Source: Falsirhodobacter deserti
Lineage (GTDB): Bacteria; Pseudomonadota; Alphaproteobacteria; Rhodobacterales; Rhodobacteraceae
Direction: 5' to 3'
Assembly: GCF_004015795.1 (NCBI RefSeq)
Contig: NZ_ML137222.1
Location: 14,865 to 78,864, forward strand
DNA length: 64,000 nt
The stretch's first letter is position 1; the number at the start of each line of letters is the position of its first letter. Shown here one piece after another: positions 43,148 to 52,139 of this stretch. The notes under the pieces are model-generated. The model did no database searches and was not told where the DNA came from. It was given only the letters and a program-made list of their open reading frames with translations. The position numbers and the translations under genes are program-made.

Positions 43148-45444
43148 GCGTGCACCTCCGCACGCGCGGGGCTGTCCTTGCGCATGTCATCTTCAAGGAA
43201 ATCGCTGCCGAACGCGACCAGATGCGCCGGTTGCAGGCTCATGTCCTTGCGTTCCGCCTCGTGCTTGCGCCACGGTTCAGCGGCATAGTCGCGGATCGTT
43301 CGAGGTAACGACCGCGCTGCGAGCGCCAGTATGTAGCCAAGCCCCCAGATCAGCCCGACGCCGTTGCGTGTGGCATCTCGTCGCCGCTCCCAGGTTTCGC
43401 TGTTGCCAAAGATCAGCAGGGCCACGGTTTCGCGGGCGCGCATGGGTTGGTCCGGCGGGAACAGCAGGCGCAGCGCGACCTGCCGACCGCTGTCGGAGGT
43501 GGAACGGACGATGCCTCGGATCTCGCTTTCTAGATGCGACTCCTCGGGGAAACGGGGGGTAAAGATAATTTCGTCGCCCTTCCCATAGGGCAGCCTGTCA
43601 GGTTGGCGCGGCACGAGGATCTGAGCCCCTGTGGTTGACGCGTCGATGATGATCCCGGACACCAGCTCGCCTGTGGCAAGCCGTACCTCTGCCGGGCTGT
43701 GCATCTCAACCCGGGGGGACGCCCGGCGTTGCTGCTTCTCGCACGTCGCGCGCAGCGACAAGGACACGAGGATAAAGTTGAAAAGTGCCCATGCCCCCAC
43801 GACCGCAAGCACCTGGCGGTCGCCCGGGAATGCGATCCACCGTCCCACCGCCAGAACGACACCGAACGTCATCAGAGCGAACAGGATCAGCAGCGGACGG
43901 TGAATGGGCGAGATGTAGTTCGATGCGAGCGTCTCGCTCTTGTCGGTGACATTGAAGCGCGCATCGCGTGGGCGGATGATGGTGCGGATGATCGCCTTCA
44001 GCAGATAAGGGGCCTGCGCGACCTCATATATCTCGGACACCAGGGGCCAGCGGAACCGCGAGAAGATGGCATTCTGGGTGAGGAAGCTGACCAGCAGGTA
44101 GGTCAGGCTGAACGCAAGAGCGTCCTGCGCCGTGCCCACGAAAATCTCCACACCGAAGATCAGATAGGCGAGGGGAGCCAGCAGATAGGCCATGCGGATG
44201 ATGGGGAAGAGCCAGAAGCTCATGGAGTTCAGATAGCACAGCCGCTGCTTCAAGCCCAAGCCGGACCGCATCAGCGGGTTTTTCAGCAGGAGCATCTGCA
44301 TCATGCCGGTTGCCCATCGCCCGCGCTGCTGGATGAAGCTGGCGAAGGTCTCGGGTTGCAATCCTGCGATCATCGCACGATTGAGATAGAGGCTCCTCCA
44401 CCCGCGGGAATGGATCTCCAGTGCGGTTTCGGCATCCTCCGTGATTGTATCGCCCGCAAAGCCACCGACGTCGTCCAGCGCGGCGCGGCGCAGGACGGCC
44501 GCCGAACCGCAAAAGAACGCTCCGCCCCAGCGGTCCAGCCCGCGGTGGATGAGGCCGTAGAACATCTCGTTCTCCGGCGGGGCGGCGACGTGGAAGCCGA
44601 GGTTTCGCTCGATCGGGTCCTTGTTGATGAAGTAATGCGGCGTCTGCACGAGAAACAGGCGGGGATCGGCGCGGAAATAGCCGACGGTACGCGCCAGGAA
44701 GTCGCGCGACGGGACGTGGTCGGCGTCGAAGACCACCACGAGCTCTCCATCCAGCCGCGAAAGCGCGGCCGACATGTTTCCTGCCTTGGCATGTTCGTTA
44801 CGGGCCCGGGTGGAATAGATGACGCCCAACTCGGCGCAGAGGGCCTGAAGCTCGGCCCGTCGTGCGCGCGCTGCGGCGGCGGCATCGGCGTCGTCCTGAT
44901 TGCACTTCTGGTCCGTCCCGCCGTCATCGCACAGCACGATCCGGCGCTTGTCGCCAGGATAGATCATGTTTCGCGCGGCCGACAGCGTGATGGCCAGCAT
45001 GTCCGTCGGCTCATTGTAGGACGGCACGAGCACATCCACGGTTGGCAGGTCGGCACGGTTCTCGATCCGGGGCGGGATCTCGCGCCGGGTCGGATCGGCC
45101 ACCAGAAAGGCGTTGAGGAAGAAGATGATGATCGAATAGGTTTCTACGGCGAACAGCATGATCGCGATTACGAAGGACGGCGTGAGACCGGCATCGGGCA
45201 AGGTGCTTGTCAGCCGCCACACCCAGTACCGGATAACGATCACGCTGCCCGTGGCCAGCAGCAGGAAGCGGGGCCAGCCGCGCCGCGCGAAGGGCTTCAG
45301 CACCACAATGATCACCACCGCCATGCACGATAGGGTGATCTGTGCCAGAAGAGATGTCGGCGCCAGCGCTAGCGCAAGGATCGCTGCGAACAGCAACGCC
45401 CAGACCACCAGAAGAAGAACCGCGAAGAACGGGCTAGAGCGCAT
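43144..45444 (-). CDS. bcsA: BcsA, cellulose synthase catalytic subunit with PilZ domain
   Basis: UDP-glucose-dependent processive glycosyltransferase of the inner membrane, 766 residues. I choose ATG 45444 (GGAG 9 bases before) over 45453. Helices at the N-terminus precede the GT2 domain: VDVLVPSYNEPTD, IVLCDDGG, VVFDADHVPSRDFL (DxD), TEDAETALEIHSRGW (TED), QQRGRWATGMMQ (QxxRW). Further helices follow, then PilZ near 575-680 with RRASPR (RxxxR) and DASTTG (DxSxxG), the c-di-GMP-binding signature. Activity should therefore depend on c-di-GMP, for which the diguanylate cyclase at 46862 is an obvious source. Confidence 0.95.
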   Translation of the reverse strand: MRSSPFFAVLLLVVWALLFAAILALALAPTSLLAQITLSCMAVVIIVVLKPFARRGWPRFLLLATGSVIVIRYWVWRLTSTLPDAGLTPSFVIAIMLFAVETYSIIIFFLNAFLVADPTRREIPPRIENRADLPTVDVLVPSYNEPTDMLAITLSAARNMIYPGDKRRIVLCDDGGTDQKCNQDDADAAAAARARRAELQALCAELGVIYSTRARNEHAKAGNMSAALSRLDGELVVVFDADHVPSRDFLARTVGYFRADPRLFLVQTPHYFINKDPIERNLGFHVAAPPENEMFYGLIHRGLDRWGGAFFCGSAAVLRRAALDDVGGFAGDTITEDAETALEIHSRGWRSLYLNRAMIAGLQPETFASFIQQRGRWATGMMQMLLLKNPLMRSGLGLKQRLCYLNSMSFWLFPIIRMAYLLAPLAYLIFGVEIFVGTAQDALAFSLTYLLVSFLTQNAIFSRFRWPLVSEIYEVAQAPYLLKAIIRTIIRPRDARFNVTDKSETLASNYISPIHRPLLILFALMTFGVVLAVGRWIAFPGDRQVLAVVGAWALFNFILVSLSLRATCEKQQRRASPRVEMHSPAEVRLATGELVSGIIIDASTTGAQILVPRQPDRLPYGKGDEIIFTPRFPEESHLESEIRGIVRSTSDSGRQVALRLLFPPDQPMRARETVALLIFGNSETWERRRDATRNGVGLIWGLGYILALAARSLPRTIRDYAAEPWRKHEAERKDMSLQPAHLVAFGSDFLEDDMRKDSPARAEVHA

Positions 45445-45491
45445 GACGGGCATCTCCGTGATTGGCTGCTGAAACTTGCAGCCCTAGGACC

Positions 45492-46148
45492 TTAAAGGGG
45501 AGCGGAAAGCGGCGACAGCAGCCGGGATCCGGATGCCTCGCGCGGGCCGGTGAGGCCTGAATATGCGAAGCTGGTGTCGCGGATGGGATTAACTGCCTCC
45601 TCGACGGAGCCGACGACGCAGTTGCGCAGCACCGCTTCCAGTGCGTTGCGCTTGGCGGGGATCAGGCGTTCGGTCCCGTCCACTTTGCGAACGGCCAGCA
45701 CGCAGTTGATGTCACCGAACGTCTCCAAGGCGTAGGAATAAGCCCCAAGGCTGTCGGTTTCAGTGATCATGACACCGGGATCGACGGTCTCGAAGGGCGT
45801 GGGAAAGCCGTTGATCCGGGCGCGCAGCGCTTCGATCCGCAACCGTCCGGCCCCTTCGCCCCAGCGACGGCTCGCGCGAAGGATCATCTGGTTATCGCCC
45901 GGGATGGCGGTCGCGTTGGGCAAGGAAATCACCTGCTCCACCTCATTGCCGATACTGCGCTGCATCACTGTCAACTGCCCCGCAATAAAAGCCCAGCCCA
46001 TAGAAGGAGGAAGCATCCTATATTCAGTACTCCTTCTGTCAGCCGGATTCAGGAGACGGTCGCCAACGTTGACGATGTCGCAGGCGGAGAGCGACACTCC
46101 AAGGAGAACTGCCGTAAGGCACCGAAGGAGGAGCAAGGGAAGAGGCAT
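45492..46148 (-). CDS. bcsN: BcsN, cellulose biosynthesis lipoprotein
   Basis: Accessory cellulose protein found in alphaproteobacterial bcs operons, 218 residues. The signal ends in the lipobox LSAC (residues about 20-23). The mature domain has YRMLPPSMGWAFIAGQLTVMQRS, EQVISLPNATAIPGDNQMILR, YSYALETFGDINCVLAVRKVDG and LEAVLRNCVVGSVEEAV, with two cysteines that could pair. It is the first gene of the operon; 47 bases separate it from bcsA. The promoter must lie between 46149 and 46362. Molecular role is not known beyond association with synthesis. Confidence 0.82.
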   Translation of the reverse strand: MPLPLLLLRCLTAVLLGVSLSACDIVNVGDRLLNPADRRSTEYRMLPPSMGWAFIAGQLTVMQRSIGNEVEQVISLPNATAIPGDNQMILRASRRWGEGAGRLRIEALRARINGFPTPFETVDPGVMITETDSLGAYSYALETFGDINCVLAVRKVDGTERLIPAKRNALEAVLRNCVVGSVEEAVNPIRDTSFAYSGLTGPREASGSRLLSPLSAPL

Positions 46149-46362
46149 GTGGCTATCCGTTCGAGTACCGCCCGAACGACCGCCTAAGCAATTCGGATGA
46201 TTTTGCTGATCTTCAGGTTCTTCACACGTTCATGACGATTTACAACACGTTCCTGTTTGGATCGCGCATTTCCTTAAGGAGTGTTCTCTAAGCGCATCAT
46301 GTTTCGAAGGCAGATAATCGCGATGGCGATCACCAGGGTCCTTTCCAACGAGAGGACAGACG

Positions 46363-46533
46363 ATGAAGAAGGCACGACTGACCGAGGAACAGATCATCGG
46401 CATCCTGCAGGAGCACGAGGCCGGGGCGAAATGCGCCGATCTGTGCCGCAAGCATGGCATGTCGGAGGGCACGTTCTACGCCTGGAAAGCGAAGTATTCC
46501 GGGATGACGGTGTCCGAGGCCAGGAGGTTCTGA
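46363..46533 (+). pseudogene. IS3-family OrfA N-terminal fragment
   Basis: MKKARLTEEQIIGILQEHEAG, ADLCRKHGMSEGTFYAWKAK and VSEARRF are the helix-turn-helix half of IS407-type OrfA. The frame ends at TGA right where the leucine-zipper part should begin, so the rest was deleted. It separates bcsN from the diguanylate cyclase unit. The matching C-terminal OrfB end, on the opposite strand, lies at 48057-48212. Confidence 0.85.
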
Positions 46534-46607
46534 GATTTCGCACTAGCGGAAAGCGGGCACGACCGATAACGCTTGCCCAGTATCCGGGCTTCTTTAGGTT
46601 GAGGAGT

Positions 46608-46865
46608 ATGTCGGCAGAAGGGCAAGCCATGGAAAAGCCATCTCTAGAAGTCGTTGAGGAAGAGGTTGCCCGTGCATTGTCAGTCGCCGACCCTCTTCCA
46701 AATGACCTGAAAGCAGTGTTTGAGCGTCACTGCGACAATCTCGTGAAACTGGCCAGGTCGCTGGAAGCGGCAGGCATGGACAGCGAGACTATCAGAAGTG
46801 CCGTTGCAACCTTGCTGAAAACCTACGAATCTGATCTGCTGAAAGTGATCGAGGCACGTCTATGA
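46608..46865 (+). CDS. small helical protein coupled to diguanylate cyclase
   Basis: 85-residue protein of unknown function. ATG at 46608 is chosen because GAGGAG sits 2-7 bases before it; the longer frame upstream belongs to IS3 sequence. It is predicted mostly helical: SLEVVEEEVARALSVADPLP, LKAVFERHCDNLVKLARSLEAAGMDS, SAVATLLKTYESDLLKVIEARL. Its stop overlaps the start of the cyclase (ATGA), so the two should be made together. No signal peptide is present. It could be a partner or regulator of the cyclase; this is inference from coupling only. Confidence 0.75.
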   Translation: MSAEGQAMEKPSLEVVEEEVARALSVADPLPNDLKAVFERHCDNLVKLARSLEAAGMDSETIRSAVATLLKTYESDLLKVIEARL

Positions 46866-47830
46866 GTGACACTTTCCGCTTCAAGCTCGACGACGAGCCA
46901 GGACGCTTGGCGGCGCTGCGTCGTTACGGCATTCTCGATACGGATCCGGAAAAAGATTTCGATGATATCGTAGCATTGGTGAAATCTATCTTCTCGGTAC
47001 CCTATGCGGCCGTGACACTGATCGATGCGGATCGTCAGTGGATGAAGGCGGCCGTAGGCATGGCGCCAATGGAGTGTGCGCGCGACGATTCATTTTGCAT
47101 GCATACGATTCGTGGGCTTGAACCGCTGTCGGTTGAGTCTGCCTTGGATGACCCCCGCTTCATCGACAATCCTTTCGTTACCAGCGCGACGCATATTCGC
47201 AGCTATCTGGGCGCGCCTCTGACCACCCCAGACGGCTACAACATCGGGGCGCTTTGCATACTCGGGACTGAGCCTCGCGTCTTCACGGAGGCCGACAAAG
47301 CGGTTCTGGTGAATTTTTCGAAGGTCGTCGTCTCGCAGATGGAGTTGCGTCAGGCTGCCACTCGTGACGCGCTGACAGGGGCCATGACGCGCCGGAACTT
47401 CGAAGATCAGATGGCCGACATGGTTAGTGGCGATCGGTCTGGGAGCCTGATCCTTCTGGATGTCGATCATTTCAAATCGATCAATGACACCTTCGGTCAT
47501 CCAGCAGGCGACGAAGTGTTGCGGGAAGTTGTTGGTCGCTTGATGGCGTGCATACGCAGCGGCGATTGCGTTGGCCGGGTGGGAGGGGAAGAGTTTGCCC
47601 TGCTGCTGCCGGAAGCCTCCGCCAATAAGGCCACGGTAATGGCGGAACGTCTTCGCAGAGCCGTCATGCAAGACCCACTTGCAGCCCTTGAGAACCAGCG
47701 GATTACCATCAGCCTCGGTGTGGCAGAACGTCGCGACGGCGAAACCGCCGAGGCATGGCTGAAGCGAGCGGACGAGGCTCTTTACGAGGCAAAGCGGACC
47801 GGCCGGAACCAAGTGGTTCAGGCAGCCTGA
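46862..47830 (+). CDS. GAF-GGDEF diguanylate cyclase
   Basis: Enzyme making c-di-GMP from two GTP, 322 residues. The GAF sensor spans about 10-165 (RLAALRRYGILDTDPEKDFDDI, DDSFCMHTIRG, YLGAPLTTPDGYNIGALCILG). The GGDEF domain spans about 170-320 with TRDALTGAMTRRNFE, ILLDVDHFKSINDTFGHPAGDEVLR, the active-site GGEEF at about 241-245, and an RSGD (RxxD) product-inhibition site 5 residues before it. All catalytic positions look intact, in contrast to the degenerate paralogue at 36727. It lies divergently from the bcs operon and probably feeds the PilZ domain of BcsA. Confidence 0.93.
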   Translation: MSDTFRFKLDDEPGRLAALRRYGILDTDPEKDFDDIVALVKSIFSVPYAAVTLIDADRQWMKAAVGMAPMECARDDSFCMHTIRGLEPLSVESALDDPRFIDNPFVTSATHIRSYLGAPLTTPDGYNIGALCILGTEPRVFTEADKAVLVNFSKVVVSQMELRQAATRDALTGAMTRRNFEDQMADMVSGDRSGSLILLDVDHFKSINDTFGHPAGDEVLREVVGRLMACIRSGDCVGRVGGEEFALLLPEASANKATVMAERLRRAVMQDPLAALENQRITISLGVAERRDGETAEAWLKRADEALYEAKRTGRNQVVQAA

Positions 47831-48056
47831 TCTGGCTCCCTCCTCGCAGTGGCAACTCCAAGCAGCAGGGAGTGCTCCGCTGCATCATTGCGTGGAGCAA
47901 CGCGCTGAGGGACTAGGGCAGTTCAGAGGTGGAGGACTTGTTAGTGAAGTACTCTGGATGCCGCACCGGCATCTGGATGGATCTCTCCTCCTGCGGCGCC
48001 GGTTGCGCCGTGGCTGGGTGGCAAGAAGGCCCTCCTCCCGAAATCACCGAGAAAAT
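47831..48056. other. no gene seen
   Basis: Spacer between the cyclase stop and IS3-derived sequence. No ORF with start signals, and no clear terminator hairpin was found. Confidence 0.4.
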
Positions 48057-48212
48057 TGACCTGCCCCCTGCCGGTCCCTCGGGAATCCTCCCGGTTTCAA
48101 CGGGGTTTGGCCGAAGAACTCATGCCGCCATTTTCAGTTTCTGTGCGGGTGTTATGCCGCCGATGCCCATGTTGGGTCGCTTGTTATTGGAAGTCCATAG
48201 CCGGTCGGGGGC
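48057..48212 (-). pseudogene. IS3-family OrfB C-terminal end with terminal repeat
   Basis: On the minus strand, near 48205-48123, the frame reads SNNKRPNMGIGGITPAQKLKMAA then stop, the conserved end of IS3 OrfB. Downstream CAGGGGGCAGGTCAATTTTC (about 48080-48061) resembles the IS3 end near 2210-2228. Everything upstream of this tail is missing and replaced by the phosphoesterase fragment. Confidence 0.75.
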
Positions 48213-48219
48213 GATGCTT

Positions 48220-48324
48220 TGTGCCTCTCCTGTCGATACCCTGCGCCAGGACGTCCTGCAGGACCGCCCGAAGGGCATCCACATGGCCGTGGATGTCGCT
48301 GATGACCGCCAATCCGCCTTGCAT
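48220..48324 (-). pseudogene. metallophosphoesterase N-terminal fragment
   Basis: From an ATG at 48324 the minus strand encodes LAVISDIHGHVDALRAVL and LAQGIDR, the first metal-binding block (DxH) of calcineurin-like phosphoesterases of the YfcE/PrpE kind. After about 35 residues the homology ends at the IS3 tail, so only the first of several motif blocks remains. The original gene was truncated by the IS3 insertion and later deletion. Confidence 0.7.
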
Positions 48325-48366
48325 GCCGCTTCCCTGACATTGCCACATCATCACCCTCGCCACCAC

Positions 48367-48887
48367 TGCGCCGGGTGAATCACGTTCCGCATACCCCTCG
48401 CGAGCCGGCTTCTTCAGTCGCCTGTCAGGATCAACAGCGCTTGGGGATCATCAAGCCGTTCCAGACGAGGCTTAGGGCTGGATTCCTGACTGCCGATTGG
48501 TTAATGAGCCTTGCCGACACCCGCAAAAAGCTGGGAGATCGGCGGCGGCCCCACAACGGGGACCCGCCCATTGGCGTGATCGGACACAACCGAGCGTGAC
48601 CCGTTATCCCGATGGCGCAGCCAGCCTGTCATCGTAAGGCAGTCGGCAAGATCCAGCTTCCGGCGGTTCGGTCCAAGGGGAGAGCACGGGGTACTGTCAC
48701 TCCTTCGACATCAAACGGCGGCAGATGATGTGACGTGGCAGGGCCGAGAAGAGTGGGGCAATTCAAGGGTTGCTCATCAACAGGCCTCCTTTGGCGCGAC
48801 TGAAACAAACCATCAATTCGATGGGTCCTGAGCCTAGCGGCTTCTACCGAGCCTTTAAGATACTACAAGAACGGGAACTTTTATTCG
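48367..48887. other. no confident gene; leader of the RTX protein gene at its end
   Basis: About 520 bases with only weak ORFs (for example 48375-48599) without recognisable features. The final 60 bases should contain the start signals of the large protein gene: AAGAACGGGAACTT lies shortly before its ATG. This stretch could include remnants of the gene truncated at 48324. Confidence 0.4.
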
Positions 48888-51800
48888 ATGCCTGCAAAGA
48901 AGAAATTCAAGAAAGAAGCTATCGATAATCCTTCGCTTGCGTTCAATCTGGTTACGCCGACGGATTACAGCTCAAGCGCACAGTTCTTGAACATAATGGA
49001 AGTCGCGCGAAGCTGGATTGGCCACCGGCCTGATACCTGGGGTGGTATGACCACCAAGGATCTGGTCAACGGCGGATACCTCGACGAAAACGGATGGCCT
49101 ACGGCTGTGCCGGAGGGGCTTTCGTCCATCGGCACGCTTTGGCAATGGGGCGGGCGGCCTGGTACTGCCAAAGAAAATGCCGGAAAATATGTGCTGACTT
49201 ACGACGGTGAGGGTACGATCAAGCTGACCGGAGATGCGCGGGTTGTAAGTTCCGAGCCCGGACGCATCGTGTTCGAGAACGTGTCAGGCGGCACATTCTA
49301 TATGAACATCACGGAAACGGATCCCGAGGGATCGGGAGATTATCTTCGCGACATCGCCATCGTGGCGAAGAAGCATGTGCCGCTTTACGAGGCGGGTGCC
49401 ACTTTCAACCCGGATTGGCTTGATCTTATCGCAGACGCCAGGGCGCTTCGATTCATGGATTGGGGCAACACGAACAATGCGCAGGTTGTGGATTGGGAAG
49501 ACCGGCGCGAAGCCGGAACATTGCTCGGCGTAAGCAAGGGTGATGGTGTTCCGATCGAACACATGGTGACCCTTGCAAACGAGGTTGGGGCCGATCCATG
49601 GTTCACTATCCCTCATACAGCATCCGATGCCTATGTGGAGGCCTTTGCAACCTATGTCCGCGACAACCTTGATCCGGCTCTGACGGCGCGGATCGAATAC
49701 TCGAACGAGGCGTGGAATGCGTCGTTCCAGCAATTCCATTGGCTGCGCGATAAGGCAAAGGCCGAGTGGGGTGATGGCAACGGAAGCGCGCCCCACCAGT
49801 ATTATACCAAGCGTGCCACCGAGGTTGCCCAGATCTGGGACAAGGTATTCGCGGAAGAAGACGGACGGCTGGTTCATGTGCTTTCCGGGCACACCGTAAA
49901 TACGTGGCTTACCGATGAAATGCTACGGGCGGACAAATGGAAGGCTGCTGACCCGGACGGATGGGTCGACCCAAAGAGCGTGTTCGATGAATTCGCTGTC
50001 ACGACGTATTTTGGCGGCGCGACCATGCGGAACGCCGAATTGCGCAAGGAACTGATGGATGTTCTGGAGAAGCCGAAAGTAAAGGCCAGTGCCTGGCTGG
50101 CAAAGAAGCTTTCTGATCCGGACTACCCTGAGTCCATTCCTGAGACCGCCAGGAAACTGGCTGCGCAGAAAGCCACCGTCGAAGCGGCTGGTCTTAAGCT
50201 GGTGGCTTATGAAGGTGGGCAGCATGTTCATCATTCATTCGCGGTCAATGATCTGACGGATAAGCAGGTTGCGCGCTTGACGTCCTTCATGACCGACTTC
50301 GTCCGAAGCAAGGAGATGGCTGGTCTTTACAAGGATCTGTGGGCCGTCTGGAAAGAGGTTGGCGACGGGCCTTTCATGCAGTTCGGAGAAATGGGAACCG
50401 CCTCCAGATGGGGATCCTGGGGGATCCACACCAGTACGTCCGACGCCAATCCGCGATCCAAGGCCCTGAAGAAGCTGAACGAAGCTACGGAGGCGTGGTG
50501 GACTGACGCGGATCCGGGTGAGACGTATCAGCAAGGGGTGATCCTTCAGGCCAAATCACGTGGGGAAACCCTGACAGGCACAAGCAAGATCGACTACCTG
50601 ATCGGTGGGAAGGGCAATGATATCCTCATCGGTGGAGCCGGCAATGATGGCATCCATGGCGGGCGAGGGCATGATCGGGTGGTCGTTTCCGGCACCAAGT
50701 CGGACTATACCCTTGCGGCAGATAAGCATGGTTATCGTCTTGTCGGCCCGGATGGCGAGGACCGGCTGATCGATGTGGAGGAAATTGCTTTCTCCAACGG
50801 CGAAGTCCTGACGATCAAGGAGATGCTGAACCAGCCGCCCCCCGTGCAGGCGCCCGATCCCGGTCATGATCCGGATCCGAAACCACAGCCGCAACCCGGG
50901 CCACAGCCAGAAGCACCGGGTTCTGAAGATGAAGCTAAACCCGGCCCGGATGACTCTGCGGTCGTTGATGTTGCGCCGACAGGCAAATATCATGATGCGG
51001 CCGGTGCGGCAGTTCAGGTGGCAGGCGGCGCCGCGTCCGGCGTAGTTGTAAACGGTGTGAATACGTGGAGCATCCTCGGGCGTGAATTGGGTTCCGAGAG
51101 CCATTATGTGGTAAACGAGAGCGGCAAGTCGGCCGAGGTGAAAGGTCGTATCCTGCAAGCCAACTATTGGACTCAGCAGGAAAATACGACCGGCAAGCAT
51201 GAGGCATTGGTGTCCGCGACAGCGATGGAAACAGCACTGAAGCTGGGATCGGTGATCGCCCGTGGCGGAGAACTGAATCTTACGGCGGGCAATGACAAGT
51301 TCTACGGTCGGGATTTCAATGATCACGTCATAGGAGGCGCCGGAAATGATTATCTTTCCGGAGGCAAAGGAGATGACCTTCTTTTTGGAGGCCTTGGTGA
51401 CGACCAGATACTAGGCGGAGCGGGCAATGATACCCTTTCCGGCGGCGCCGGCAATAATACCATAGATGGCGGTGAGGGCCTGGATCGCGTGCTGCTTGCG
51501 GGTGTGATGGCTGATTTCGAAATCACTGTTGATGGTCGAGGCCACCGGCTGAGCAGTAAAGACAGCAACGATTTCCTTCTTGACGTGGAAGAGTTCGAGT
51601 TTTCAGACGGTCAAGTGGTGACATTGGAGCAGATGCTGAATGGAGCACCGCCGGAGCAGCTGCGACTTGCAATGAACGGGGCGCATCTCGATGCTCAGGG
51701 TGCGACCGCACAGTTTATGGGTCAAGCCGCAACCGGAGGTTCGGGCGGCGTGCTTGATACGGCAATTGATGAAGACCAGCTGGACTTCCGCCAGTCGGAC

Positions 51801-51923
51801 GTAAATTGGAAACCTTCGCGTAAAGTAGATGCTCTTGATAACCTTTCGCTGGCGGATGACGCAGATAAAGCCGCCTTCATTGGTTTGAATGACAATGACC
51901 GGGGTTGGCTGATGGATCTTTGA
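48888..51923 (+). CDS. RTX-repeat secreted protein with GH-A-like glycosidase domain
   Basis: Large protein, 1011 residues, with no N-terminal signal, as expected for type I secretion. Residues about 25-555 look like a clan GH-A (beta/alpha)8 hydrolase: RIEYSNEAWN with candidate acid/base E274, and LVAYEGGQH with candidate nucleophile E442. A first RTX block follows at about 565-605 (GGKGNDILIGGAGND). Then come a Pro/Asp/Gln-rich linker at about 648-680, a beta domain at about 690-800, and a second, longer RTX block at about 804-870 (GGAGNDYLSGGKGDDLLFGG). The C-terminal 100 residues probably hold the secretion signal. Adjacent cellulose genes suggest a matrix polysaccharide substrate. No type I secretion genes are in the window. 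Confidence 0.8.
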   Translation: MPAKKKFKKEAIDNPSLAFNLVTPTDYSSSAQFLNIMEVARSWIGHRPDTWGGMTTKDLVNGGYLDENGWPTAVPEGLSSIGTLWQWGGRPGTAKENAGKYVLTYDGEGTIKLTGDARVVSSEPGRIVFENVSGGTFYMNITETDPEGSGDYLRDIAIVAKKHVPLYEAGATFNPDWLDLIADARALRFMDWGNTNNAQVVDWEDRREAGTLLGVSKGDGVPIEHMVTLANEVGADPWFTIPHTASDAYVEAFATYVRDNLDPALTARIEYSNEAWNASFQQFHWLRDKAKAEWGDGNGSAPHQYYTKRATEVAQIWDKVFAEEDGRLVHVLSGHTVNTWLTDEMLRADKWKAADPDGWVDPKSVFDEFAVTTYFGGATMRNAELRKELMDVLEKPKVKASAWLAKKLSDPDYPESIPETARKLAAQKATVEAAGLKLVAYEGGQHVHHSFAVNDLTDKQVARLTSFMTDFVRSKEMAGLYKDLWAVWKEVGDGPFMQFGEMGTASRWGSWGIHTSTSDANPRSKALKKLNEATEAWWTDADPGETYQQGVILQAKSRGETLTGTSKIDYLIGGKGNDILIGGAGNDGIHGGRGHDRVVVSGTKSDYTLAADKHGYRLVGPDGEDRLIDVEEIAFSNGEVLTIKEMLNQPPPVQAPDPGHDPDPKPQPQPGPQPEAPGSEDEAKPGPDDSAVVDVAPTGKYHDAAGAAVQVAGGAASGVVVNGVNTWSILGRELGSESHYVVNESGKSAEVKGRILQANYWTQQENTTGKHEALVSATAMETALKLGSVIARGGELNLTAGNDKFYGRDFNDHVIGGAGNDYLSGGKGDDLLFGGLGDDQILGGAGNDTLSGGAGNNTIDGGEGLDRVLLAGVMADFEITVDGRGHRLSSKDSNDFLLDVEEFEFSDGQVVTLEQMLNGAPPEQLRLAMNGAHLDAQGATAQFMGQAATGGSGGVLDTAIDEDQLDFRQSDVNWKPSRKVDALDNLSLADDADKAAFIGLNDNDRGWLMDL

Positions 51924-52139
51924 TCTGGGGGTGAGCTTCCATCCAGCGGCGACCTGAGCCACCTGGTCATTCGTACCGGTCGGCGTGGGTTGAGCAATCG
52001 TCCGGCGCGCGAAGCATTCATCTTGCGCAGCGGGGCGGGCGATTGCGACCGTCTGCTTTGGGCTCAGGCTGTGCTGGAACCCATCGCGGACAGCTTGAAA
52101 CCTAGGTCGTTTGAAATCCTCGACCATGCGACCGGTCGC
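51924..52139. other. no gene seen
   Basis: Spacer between the RTX protein stop and IS1182 homology. Open frames exist on both strands but none resembles a known protein, and no hairpin followed by T-run was noticed. Confidence 0.35.

Noticed and set aside
51924..52139. Possible gene fragment on the minus strand (VEDFKRPRFQAVRDGFQHSL)
   Set aside because: No recognisable family and overlapping stops; probably junction sequence beside the IS1182 remnant.
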